This document shows positions 1 to 5,309 of a stretch of DNA of 8,790 nt, piece after piece (within the stretch, counting starts at the first letter, position 1; each line of letters starts with the position of its first letter). The position numbers were made by a program, and so were the translations under genes. A model generated the notes under the pieces. It was not told the DNA's origin, made no database searches, and saw only the letters and a program-made list of their open reading frames with translations. The DNA lies in the NCBI GenBank assembly GCA_012511485.1, contig JAAZFZ010000274.1, forward strand, positions 1 through 8,790, written 5' to 3'. The stretch comes from Clostridiales bacterium. GTDB lineage: Bacteria > Bacillota > Clostridia > Oscillospirales > Acutalibacteraceae.

Positions 1-8
1 AATACCCC

Positions 9-37
9 TTGAAGATTCATTAAAAAAAGCATATAAT
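9..37 (+). promoter_or_regulatory. sigma-A promoter of the PHP-gene operon
   Basis: A -35 box TTGAAG (9-14) and a perfect -10 box TATAAT (32-37) are separated by 17 bases, the ideal spacing. Transcription should start near 44, giving a leader of roughly 60 bases before the TTG start at 108. The leader has only a small GTGC/GCAC hairpin (59-73) and no recognised riboswitch. Confidence 0.8.
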
Positions 38-107
38 AAATTTATATTGCGATAATTTGTGCTAATTTTGCACCGTGTATTTGTTTATCTTTAAGGGGGA
101 TATTGTT

Positions 108-974
108 TTGTCAGGTGATTTGCATTGCCATACCAAGCTCTCTGACGGTTCACTGGGCATTGATGACCTTGTTGTTCTTGCGAAAAAACAGGGCATTAAA
201 ACCATCGCCATTACGGACCATGACTGTCTTGCGGGAACTGTCAGAGGTAAGTTGATTGGTGAAAGGCACGGAGTTAATGTTGTCCCGGGGGTGGAGCTGT
301 CATGTACTGATAAGGAGAGGGGAATTAAGGTTTATCTCCTTTGTTATTTAAGTGATAGCCCGGACAGGCTTGAGGGTCTCTGCCACAGGAATCTGCTTGC
401 GAGCAAGAGGGCAAGCCAATATATGATGCTCAAAGCGGCTCAGCATTATCCGATAACCCCTGAGCTTGTGCTTAAATGTGCGTCAGGGTCAACATGTGTT
501 TATAAGCAGCATATAATGCACGCTTTGTTTGAATGCGGAATTGCAGGCGGTATTTATGATGATATATATTATGAATTGTTTACTAAAGAAAGTCCTGACA
601 ATATTTTGGTCGAAGCAAGGTATCCCGAGCCTTTAGAGGTTCTTGAGTCTATACATGAGGCGGGCGGCATTGCCGTTTTGTCAAAGCCCTGTGATTATGA
701 TGACGATTTCGGAATACTTAACGAACTCATTGAGCAGGGGCTTGACGGAATTGAAGTCTGGAACAGCTCAACCAGCAATGAGCAGAGAGAGGCTCTGCTC
801 GAAAAGGCAAAGTCAGACGGGCTTGTAGTTACAGGCGGCAGCGATTTCCACGGGCTGTACAACAAAGGGAAGGTAGCATTGGGCTCCGAGGTTACACCGA
901 CTGCCCAGCTAAATGCGTTGCTGTCATATAAATCCAAAAAGAAAAAGCAAATGAAAGCTCTGCAGACAATTTAA
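108..974 (+). CDS. PHP-domain metal-dependent phosphoesterase (TrpH/YciV-like)
   Basis: A 288-residue cytoplasmic protein of the PHP superfamily. Its TrpH/YciV relatives hydrolyse phosphate esters such as nucleoside 3',5'-bisphosphates or short RNA 5' ends; the substrate here is unknown. Visible motifs are HCHTKLSDGS (HxH at residues 6-8, Asp13), TDHD (36-39), GVEL (Glu63), KQHIMHAL (134-141) and GSDFHG (244-249), in the usual order and at the usual family length. I chose TTG at 108 because AAGGGGGA at 93-100 lies 7 bases upstream. A longer GTG reading from 75 would place the ribosome site inside the gene. Oddity: the family's VH(I/L)LGY histidine appears as Tyr76 (VYLLCY) and the LAHP histidine as Lys193 (LSKP), so one metal site may be altered. 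It is first in a plus-strand cluster, 28 bases before the next gene. The family call is firm; the activity is not. Confidence 0.88.
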   Translation: MSGDLHCHTKLSDGSLGIDDLVVLAKKQGIKTIAITDHDCLAGTVRGKLIGERHGVNVVPGVELSCTDKERGIKVYLLCYLSDSPDRLEGLCHRNLLASKRASQYMMLKAAQHYPITPELVLKCASGSTCVYKQHIMHALFECGIAGGIYDDIYYELFTKESPDNILVEARYPEPLEVLESIHEAGGIAVLSKPCDYDDDFGILNELIEQGLDGIEVWNSSTSNEQREALLEKAKSDGLVVTGGSDFHGLYNKGKVALGSEVTPTAQLNALLSYKSKKKKQMKALQTI

Positions 975-1002
975 GTAAACCATATCAGAGTATAAAGCTG
1001 AG

Positions 1003-1575
1003 GTGTTAAATAAGGGGCAGCATGACGATAGCGATGTAAAGATTTTCACATCAAGCGCCAGTGTTGACAATGAGGCAGATGATTTTATTCTGATTGCCGA
1101 ACAGCTTGAGGCTCAAAGGGCAAACGGGAATATTGATAAGGCAAAGCTACTCGGTGAAAAGCTGGCATTGCTGACACCTGAGAATGAACCCGTTAAAAGC
1201 CTGATAGGCAAAACGGATATTGCGCCGAACATTTTATATCAGATTCGTGTACTTATGGTCTTTGCTATGCACACCACAATTCACAACAGTCTTCATCTGC
1301 CGATGCTCTATTCAACCGCGGTCAACAGTATGTATGACAAACTTATAAAGAATTCTCCGGGTTTTTATGACAATATTTCCGACGGAGTAGCATTTACCTT
1401 TTATTCCCTAGCTTTACGCAAGGGGTTTGATACACAACAGCATATAGGCGAAAGATTTGCAATGCTCTGCTCAAAGGAAGGCAACCAAGAGGTTGTTGAG
1501 CTTGGAGCATCAATTTACAAATTGATAACCGAAAAGGTGGTTGAAGAAATCTCCGGGCTAAAATTTGCTGAATAA
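1003..1575 (+). CDS. hypothetical protein, 190 residues, helical and soluble
   Basis: I do not recognise this family. The reading frame is open for 190 codons with codon use like its neighbours. The product looks soluble and mostly helical, with no signal peptide, no convincing membrane segment and no zinc-type cysteine pairs. The N-terminal 30 residues are acidic and low in hydrophobicity. Residues 30-60 resemble a helical hairpin (AEQLEAQRANGNIDKAKLLGEKL), and the middle is rich in His, Met and Tyr (MHTTIHNSLHLPMLYSTAV). The GTG start at 1003 is the only early in-frame start, but it lacks a good ribosome site: only GAG lies directly before it. A tempting AAGGGG-ATG at 1012-1024 opens just a five-codon ORF in another frame. 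The gene follows the PHP gene by 28 bases and probably shares its transcript, so translation may be coupled. Confidence 0.7.
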   Translation: MLNKGQHDDSDVKIFTSSASVDNEADDFILIAEQLEAQRANGNIDKAKLLGEKLALLTPENEPVKSLIGKTDIAPNILYQIRVLMVFAMHTTIHNSLHLPMLYSTAVNSMYDKLIKNSPGFYDNISDGVAFTFYSLALRKGFDTQQHIGERFAMLCSKEGNQEVVELGASIYKLITEKVVEEISGLKFAE

Positions 1576-1587
1576 TTTTTTATATGC

Positions 1588-1618
1588 AGCTGCCCCCTGA
1601 TAAGGGAGCAGCTTTAAT
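1588..1618 (+). terminator. weak intrinsic terminator or intercistronic hairpin
   Basis: AGCTGC (1588-1593) pairs with GCAGCT (1608-1613), and CCCT (1595-1598) with AGGG (1603-1606), around one C/A mismatch and a GATA loop. The tail is only TTTAATAT, so termination is probably partial. The next gene starts about 30 bases later without an obvious promoter of its own, which suggests read-through. Confidence 0.5.
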
Positions 1619-1645
1619 ATAAGAATGGTTAAGGTTGGTTATGAT

Positions 1646-2527
1646 ATGAAGACGAAGAATAAAATCTTAACTGCGGCGGCGGTTACTTTTGGTGTTGCTG
1701 CCGTAAGCGAATGGGCGATAAGCAATAATTCTCTTGAAGCAAACAGAATCGCAGTTCGCAGCAGTAAAGTCCCTCTTTCCTTTGACGGGTTTAGGATAGC
1801 TCATATTTCCGATATGCACTGCTCCGGCTTCGGTCATGGGAATGAAAGGCTGCTGCGCAAGATAAAAACACAGTATCCGGACATAGTTGCTATAACAGGC
1901 GACATGATTGAGGATGAAAACAGTGATTTTGCGAGCCTCTTTAACCTTATTGAGAAGCTGGTGCTAAAATACCCGGTTTATTATGTTATGGGCAACCATG
2001 AGCTAATGCTTGGCGAGGATGCATATAACAGCATGATGTCGCAGCTTTCACTTTGCGGAGCAACAGTGATGGACAACTCTTCCACAGTAATTAAACGAAA
2101 CAATGACGAAATCATTCTAACGGGGCTTTGCAACAGCCTTTGCTTTTATGCTCAAAGGAAGAAGGACACTGTTACACCCATGACACTTGAGAAAATGAAG
2201 GAAATGGTGGGAGAGGCGGACACCTCCCGCTATAACATATTGCTAGCGCATAGCCCGTTTAGCTTTGATGCTTACTCTGAATGGGGAGCGGATTTGACTC
2301 TGAGCGGCCATGTTCACGGAGGAATGATAAGGCTGCCGAAAATAGGCGGAATTTTTTCGCCCGATTTCAGCTTTTTCCCCGAATATCAGGGAGGGCTTTA
2401 TGATGACGGAAAGAATTACATGGTGGTTAACAAGGGGTTAGGCAGTGCAAGGATTCCCGTAAGGTTTTTCAACAAGCCCGAAATATCAGTGGTAACTTTA
2501 AAGAGTAAGCGAGATATGAGCTTTTGA
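1646..2527 (+). CDS. membrane-anchored calcineurin-like metallophosphoesterase (YkuE/YaeI-like)
   Basis: A 293-residue metallophosphoesterase carrying all signature blocks: SDMH (residues 55-58), GDMIED (85-90), GNHE (116-119), LAHSP (200-204) and GHVHGG (221-226), with the family's C-terminal RIPVRFFNKPEI. These residues build a two-metal phosphoesterase site. A short N-terminal hydrophobic stretch (about residues 7-23) after KTKNK suggests a membrane anchor or uncleaved signal, with the catalytic domain probably outside. Related YkuE/YaeI proteins are linked to envelope phospholipid or isoprenoid-pyrophosphate chemistry, but the substrate cannot be read from sequence. The ATG at 1646 is preferred over the ATG at 1625, which would add a charged seven-residue extension ahead of the anchor; AAGG at 1631-1634 is a modest ribosome site. 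It probably sits at the end of the plus-strand cluster and faces a convergent operon. Confidence 0.88.
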   Translation: MKTKNKILTAAAVTFGVAAVSEWAISNNSLEANRIAVRSSKVPLSFDGFRIAHISDMHCSGFGHGNERLLRKIKTQYPDIVAITGDMIEDENSDFASLFNLIEKLVLKYPVYYVMGNHELMLGEDAYNSMMSQLSLCGATVMDNSSTVIKRNNDEIILTGLCNSLCFYAQRKKDTVTPMTLEKMKEMVGEADTSRYNILLAHSPFSFDAYSEWGADLTLSGHVHGGMIRLPKIGGIFSPDFSFFPEYQGGLYDDGKNYMVVNKGLGSARIPVRFFNKPEISVVTLKSKRDMSF

Positions 2528-2567
2528 TTATTATTCCCCGTTAATGCAAAATGAGTATCACATAAAG

Positions 2568-2606
2568 AGAAGCGATATGAAAAATCATACCGCTTCTTTA
2601 TTTTTT
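2568..2606 (+). terminator. intrinsic terminator of the metallophosphoesterase gene
   Basis: AGAAGCGATATGA (2568-2580) and TCATACCGCTTCT (2585-2597) form a 13-bp stem with one A/C mismatch and an AAAA loop, followed by TTTATTTTTT. The stem lies between convergent genes. On the minus strand the exit side reads CTTTATG, so it may also stop the opposing operon weakly. Confidence 0.85.
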
Positions 2607-2613
2607 CTTAATA

Positions 2614-3474
2614 TCATGGTGTGAAAACATCCGTGGTAAATATCCTGATTCCGAGGTCGTACAGCCTTTTGAACAGTGCCTCGTCATTAATAGTATAGGC
2701 CGCAAGGCTTATACCCTTTTTTTTAAGGCTTTTGATAGCCTTTTGCGTGTTACTCTTATTATTGCCTTTAAATGATATGCCGATTTCAGGGTATTCTGAA
2801 GCAAATGCCTGAGCGTTATAATCAAGCGCTTTAGTAAGCAGCCAAAGCTCCGTCTGCGGTGAAAGACTATGAAATTCCACAAGAGCCTGCCTGTCAAAAG
2901 AAATAACCGCCACACTTTTAAGCAGGCATTTCTCCTGAAGCATATTATAGAGCTTTTCAATGCCACCTGTTTTATAGCTCTTGATTTCAATTACCGGCAT
3001 GACATTGTGTGTCATGCAGGTGAGGAGCGCCGCATTAAGGTCTGGGATTCTTATGTTATCGTATTGCTCAATATTTGCCCCGTTATCCAGAATGAAATCA
3101 AGAATTTCACGGTAGGTCAGCTGCGTAATTTTGCCCTTGCCGTTTGTCATCTTCTCGAGCTTATCATTATGGGAAAGAACCCAGATGCCGTCGGCAGTCT
3201 GCCTAATATCTAACTCAACTCTTTTGAATCCGGCCTGACCGGCTTTTTCAATTGCCTGCAGAGTATTCTCCGGAGCCTGAGCTGAAAGCCCCCTGTGTGC
3301 GATAAGGGTGACATCTTCATTAATAAAATCCAACCCTAAGATTCTGACCGTTTCAATTGCAGGAATTTTTTCTGTCCTGCCGCGCCTTTCAAACATCACT
3401 AAAGCCGCAGAAATAATTACTATCAGCGAAATGGCTATGAATATTAAAACAGCAAAGGATTTTTTGCTTTTCAT
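2614..3474 (-). CDS. membrane-anchored glycerophosphodiester phosphodiesterase
   Basis: A 286-residue GDPD-family protein, expected to hydrolyse glycerophosphodiesters (deacylated phospholipids or teichoic-acid-like polymers) to sn-glycerol-3-phosphate and an alcohol. A basic start (MKSKK) and one hydrophobic segment (about residues 6-28) place the enzyme domain outside the membrane. The TIM-barrel signatures are complete: AHRG (59-62) with the two catalytic-type residues, APENT, VELD (metal ligands Glu87 and Asp89), LSHND with the second catalytic His102, MTNGKG, VIEIK (Glu163, Lys165), and a C-terminal LAAYTIND...GIRIFTTD. I start at the ATG at 3474 because GGAGAG (3481-3486) lies 6 bases upstream. 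A longer in-frame reading would overlap the upstream Smr gene. It is the last gene of the leftward operon, 13 bases after the Smr gene. The exact substrate is unknown. Confidence 0.93.
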   Translation of the reverse strand: MKSKKSFAVLIFIAISLIVIISAALVMFERRGRTEKIPAIETVRILGLDFINEDVTLIAHRGLSAQAPENTLQAIEKAGQAGFKRVELDIRQTADGIWVLSHNDKLEKMTNGKGKITQLTYREILDFILDNGANIEQYDNIRIPDLNAALLTCMTHNVMPVIEIKSYKTGGIEKLYNMLQEKCLLKSVAVISFDRQALVEFHSLSPQTELWLLTKALDYNAQAFASEYPEIGISFKGNNKSNTQKAIKSLKKKGISLAAYTINDEALFKRLYDLGIRIFTTDVFTP

Positions 3475-3487
3475 AAACTTCTCTCCG

Positions 3488-3742
3488 TTAACCCTGCAAA
3501 AATATAACTGTCTGCCCGTCATTTGCAAAAACAGGGCTTATGCTTTTTATGCGCCGCATATTCAATTCGTTGCGAACCATATCCCTGAGTGCATGCCCGT
3601 TGTTGCTGCCGTGAATAACAATTAGTTTTTTTATCCCTGTACTGCTGCCCGATATCAGGCTTTCAAGCCTGAATCTTGCGGCCTCAACTCTCATGCCATG
3701 TATATCGACTGTAAGTGTATCTGAGTTTCTACTTATTTTCAT
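3488..3742 (-). CDS. small stand-alone Smr-domain protein
   Basis: An 84-residue protein that is almost entirely one Smr domain, the fold also found at the C terminus of MutS2, where it cuts or binds nucleic acid. Visible blocks are VDIHGMRVEAA (residues 12-22), VIHGSNNGHALRDMV (42-56) and the final NDGQTVIFL strand. The usual HGxGTG loop reads HGSNNG here, so nuclease activity is uncertain; it may only bind DNA or RNA. The ATG at 3742 overlaps the upstream membrane-protein gene by 14 bases with no strong ribosome site, which points to translational coupling. A TTG at 3790 would add 16 residues but looks less likely. Stand-alone Smr proteins of this size occur in Firmicutes, but their role is unsettled and the neighbouring genes do not explain it. 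Confidence 0.82.
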   Translation of the reverse strand: MKISRNSDTLTVDIHGMRVEAARFRLESLISGSSTGIKKLIVIHGSNNGHALRDMVRNELNMRRIKSISPVFANDGQTVIFLQG

Positions 3743-4355
3743 CTTCTTGCTCGGTTCCCTGCGTGCCTTCGTCGGCAACGACAGTGTCAATGCTTATAGA
3801 CGCCTTCTTTTTATGCGGTATTCTAACAAAATAGTTGACAAGCAGTGAAATGCAAATGCCTATTGCAGTATCTATAATTCTGTTTGCGGCATAGAGGTAA
3901 GGCTCAACCTGGTCAACGGTTATCATAATAATTAAAAAGGTGACAAGAGCAATTGAAATTGAATAGCTTTTCTTAATAAGATTGCAAAAGAAAATAATGG
4001 CAATAACACCAATAAAGGTAAACAGGATATTCAGCTTTCTGTTGAGGACATTTGAATCTATCCACAAAAACGCCAGACCGAAATATGCACCGATAGCAGT
4101 CCCCCATATTCGGCTTGAGCTCAGCTCAACCGAGTCCTTAAAGGTCGTCTGCATAACGACAATTGCGGCAATGCAGGCAAAAATGGGGTTTTCACGCTCA
4201 AGTAAAAAGTTTAAAACAATATTTGTCTGGGTTTCGTCATTCGGAATGTAACCGCTGAGAACAAACAACAGCTTGAATATAAGCATACATAGCAGCACGG
4301 CGATTGAAGTTTTGATGGTTCGCATACCGATTTTCGGAATTTTTGAATTGTGCAT
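3729..4355 (-). CDS. ArAE/FUSC-type membrane protein (putative aromatic acid exporter)
   Basis: A 208-residue integral membrane protein with about six hydrophobic segments (roughly residues 14-36, 57-72, 83-99, 108-126, 131-147 and 160-177). It matches the N-terminal half of the aromatic-acid-exporter/FUSC superfamily (ArAE_1 type): a conserved SRIWGTAIGAYFGL block, then NRIIDTAIGICISLLVNYF. Distant relatives such as AaeB export aromatic carboxylates; transport by this short form is an inference. The C terminus is a hydrophilic acidic tail after a basic HKKK stop-transfer stretch, so it probably faces the cytoplasm. The ATG at 4355 has GAAGGGG (4364-4370) 8 bases upstream, better than the GTG at 4364, which lies inside that site. 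It is first in the leftward operon with Smr and GDPD genes, behind its own promoter. Confidence 0.82.
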   Translation of the reverse strand: MHNSKIPKIGMRTIKTSIAVLLCMLIFKLLFVLSGYIPNDETQTNIVLNFLLERENPIFACIAAIVVMQTTFKDSVELSSSRIWGTAIGAYFGLAFLWIDSNVLNRKLNILFTFIGVIAIIFFCNLIKKSYSISIALVTFLIIMITVDQVEPYLYAANRIIDTAIGICISLLVNYFVRIPHKKKASISIDTVVADEGTQGTEQEDENK

Positions 4356-4388
4356 TGATTGCACCCCTTCAATTTTTATTTACTGTCA

Positions 4389-4436
4389 TTCAATTATAAA
4401 CTATTTTTCCTCTATTTTCAATTATAAATTTATAAT
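4389..4436. repeat. 12-bp direct repeat and 16-bp palindrome over the ArAE promoter
   Basis: TTCAATTATAAA occurs at 4389-4400 and again exactly at 4417-4428, 28 bases apart. One copy contains the -10 hexamer and the other most of the -35 hexamer of the leftward promoter. The second copy also enters a perfect 16-bp palindrome, ATTATAAATTTATAAT (4421-4436). This could be a binding site for a regulator, but the region is very AT-rich and chance cannot be excluded. Confidence 0.5.
4393..4421 (-). promoter_or_regulatory. sigma-A promoter of the ArAE-Smr-GDPD operon
   Basis: Reading leftward, -35 TTGAAA (4421-4416) and -10 TATAAT (4398-4393) are 17 bases apart. Transcription should start near 4386, leaving a leader of about 30 bases before the ATG at 4355. 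The promoter lies downstream of the small-RNA terminator at 4450-4481, so the operon need not depend on read-through from the RNA gene. Confidence 0.8.
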
Positions 4437-4444
4437 ATACGGGA

Positions 4445-4635
4445 ATAATAAAAAAGCCATATAATGTAAACCATTATACGGATCTATATTACAATATTAT
4501 TATGGTGGATTTAGTCACAATATGTATCCAGCGGGTATACAAGGCAAAACGCTTTAACAAAGGCTCCCCAATGGACGCAGCGTGATACTGTGCCACCTTT
4601 GCTGCATACCCGCAAGACGATTGATTGTTAAATCT
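4445..4635 (-). ncRNA. candidate free-standing structured RNA (possibly 6S-like)
   Basis: No protein gene lies here, but long-range pairing is clear. GATTTA (4508-4513) pairs with TAAATC (4629-4634), ACAAT (4517-4521) with ATTGT (4624-4628), and GCGGGTAT (4531-4538) with ATACCCGC (4606-4613). A 9/10-base open bubble separates the last two stems. Inside, GCAGC/GCTGC (4577-4581 with 4601-4605) or CAAAGG/CCTTTG (4558-4563 with 4596-4601) can form alternative hairpins. The minus strand is chosen because a good terminator with a T-run lies at its end (4450-4481), while the plus strand has none. Predicted length is about 190 bases. A rod with a central bubble and that length recalls 6S RNA, but I cannot confirm the family. 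It does not fit a leader of the ArAE gene, which has its own promoter further downstream. Confidence 0.5.
4450..4481 (-). terminator. intrinsic terminator of the minus-strand RNA candidate
   Basis: On the minus strand CCGTATAATG (4481-4472) pairs over 10 bp, with one G-U wobble, with CATTATATGG (4466-4457). The loop is GTTTA, and CTTTTTTATTATT follows. No gene upstream on that strand explains it unless a transcript starts in 4482-4700. Confidence 0.8.
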
Positions 4636-4640
4636 CTCAC

Positions 4641-4669
4641 AGTATAGTATGCTCGTCTATGCAAAATGG
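4641..4669 (-). promoter_or_regulatory. possible promoter of the RNA candidate
   Basis: On the minus strand a -10-like TATACT sits at 4646-4641, which would start transcription close to 4634, exactly at the base of the outer GATTTA/TAAATC stem. The expected -35 position holds only CCATTT (4669-4664), a poor match, so this is tentative. Confidence 0.3.
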
Positions 4670-4678
4670 GACATATTA

Positions 4679-4699
4679 TTTAATTCGGAATGAATTAAA
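4679..4699. repeat. 8-bp inverted repeat between the RNA gene and rpsO promoters
   Basis: TTTAATTC (4679-4686) and GAATTAAA (4692-4699) form a perfect inverted repeat around GGAAT. There is no T-run on either side, so it is not a terminator. It lies between the putative minus-strand promoter and the rpsO promoter and could be an operator. Confidence 0.4.
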
Positions 4700-4745
4700 A
4701 TATGGCTAATCGGGGAAATAATAAAATTCGATTGAACAAAAAAGC

Positions 4746-4774
4746 TTTACAAACCAAAAACTGCATGCTATAAT
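4746..4774 (+). promoter_or_regulatory. sigma-A promoter of rpsO-pnp
   Basis: The -35 box TTTACA (4746-4751) and consensus -10 box TATAAT (4769-4774) are 17 bases apart. The start is expected near 4780-4782, exactly where the leader's closing stem begins, leaving a 5' leader of about 93 bases. Confidence 0.88.
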
Positions 4775-4779
4775 CTTTA

Positions 4780-4849
4780 CCGTGCCTGTTTCTCGGGATT
4801 TGGAACAAACCCTTTTCGGGTGGTCACCTACCTTTTTCTGGGGGCATGG
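4780..4849 (+). promoter_or_regulatory. folded rpsO leader, probable S15 autoregulatory site
   Basis: CCGTGCC (4780-4786) pairs with GGCATGG (4843-4849) through one G-U wobble, closing a multi-branched domain. Inside are TGTTTC/GGAACA (4787-4792 with 4802-4807), ACCC/GGGT (4809-4812 with 4818-4821) and possibly GGT/ACC (4822-4824 with 4830-4832). GGG-A-TTT/AAACCC is a competing pairing. Ribosomal protein S15 represses its own mRNA in many bacteria through leaders that mimic its 16S rRNA junction. The assignment rests on position and fold, not on a recognised sequence consensus. Confidence 0.6.
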
Positions 4850-4874
4850 CAAATAATATCAATGAGGTGAAATT

Positions 4875-5138
4875 ATGACACATGAAGAAAAGACTGCAAT
4901 AATGCAGAAGTATGCTCTCCATGAGGGAGATACCGGCTCACCTGAGGTTCAGATTGCCGTTCTCACAAAGAGAATTAACGACTTGACAGAGCATCTCAAG
5001 GAGCACAAGAAGGACCATCATTCACGCAGAGGTCTGCTCAAAATGGTCGGTCACAGAAGGAACCTTCTTGCATATTTGCAGAAAAGCGAGATTGAACGCT
5101 ATCGTCAAATTATCGCAAAACTCGGTATCCGTAAATAA
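4875..5138 (+). CDS. rpsO: 30S ribosomal protein S15
   Basis: An 87-residue S15, the primary binder of the 16S rRNA central-domain junction (helices 20-22) and part of the bridge to the 50S subunit. The whole family pattern is present: GDTGSPEVQIAVLTKRI near the start, HLKEHKKDHHSRRGLL in the middle (the conserved His/Asp/Ser that touch rRNA), and MVGHRRNLLAYLQ toward the end. Length matches the usual 88-89 residues. GAGGTG (4864-4869) gives a good ribosome site 5 bases before the ATG. It has its own consensus promoter and a structured leader that probably lets S15 repress its own synthesis, and is followed by pnp as in many bacteria. Identification is secure. Confidence 0.99.
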   Translation: MTHEEKTAIMQKYALHEGDTGSPEVQIAVLTKRINDLTEHLKEHKKDHHSRRGLLKMVGHRRNLLAYLQKSEIERYRQIIAKLGIRK

Positions 5139-5148
5139 TTGTGCTTTT

Positions 5149-5181
5149 CGAGCAGGCAGGGTTGCTTCTGCCTGCTCGTTT
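5149..5181 (+). terminator. strong hairpin after rpsO (partial terminator or processing site)
   Basis: CGAGCAGGCAG (5149-5159) and CTGCCTGCTCG (5168-5178) form a perfect 11-bp stem with an 8-base loop only 10 bases after the rpsO stop. Just TTTG follows, so termination should be incomplete. This would let rpsO be made in excess of pnp, as known for the E. coli rpsO-pnp pair. Confidence 0.6.
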
Positions 5182-5215
5182 GCCGGTTATTAAATATTTA
5201 CATCAGGAGAAGGAA

Positions 5216-5278
5216 CGGTTTTAGCAGTGAATCGGCACCCCGAAGCGGGTTTCGGAGTGTGGATTTATTGCTAAACCG
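5216..5278 (+). promoter_or_regulatory. long stem-loop in the pnp leader
   Basis: CGGTTTTAGCA (5216-5226) pairs with TGCTAAACCG (5269-5278) with one bulged T. Higher up, AATC (5230-5233) pairs with GATT (5262-5265), and CAC-C-CCGAA (5236-5244) with TTCGG-A-GTG (5251-5259) around one C/A mismatch. No T-run follows, so it is not a terminator. In E. coli a comparable pnp-leader duplex is cut by RNase III and mediates PNPase autoregulation; a similar role here is inference. It ends 31 bases before the pnp start. Confidence 0.6.
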
Positions 5279-5309
5279 CCCGCCTGAAAAAAACAAAAGG
5301 AGATAGGAA

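Noticed and set aside
1022..1039. ATG with AAGGGG ribosome site near the start of the hypothetical gene
   Set aside because: It opens a five-codon frame ending in TAA, out of frame with the 190-residue protein; no evidence of a frameshift was seen.
4273..4464. 63-codon plus-strand frame
   Set aside because: It overlaps the ArAE gene start and the minus-strand promoter, is AT-rich and has no ribosome site.
4558..4605. T-box-like string AAGGTGGCAC...GCGTCC on the minus strand
   Set aside because: The ACCGCG part of the T-box is missing, there is no room for a full stem I with specifier loop, and the terminator lies about 100 bases away without sharing sequence with the would-be antiterminator.
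4445..4635. Riboswitch or attenuator controlling the ArAE operon
   Set aside because: A near-consensus promoter (4393-4421) downstream of the terminator serves the operon, and no known riboswitch consensus was recognised. Some read-through control cannot be fully excluded.
5180..5210. A separate promoter between rpsO and pnp
   Set aside because: TTGCCG and nearby AT-rich hexamers have no correctly spaced partner.
5227..5274. 15-codon GTG-started leader peptide before pnp
   Set aside because: The purine-rich site (5205-5214) is about 12 bases away and the frame lies wholly in a stable stem-loop, so translation is doubtful; it is mentioned only as a curiosity.
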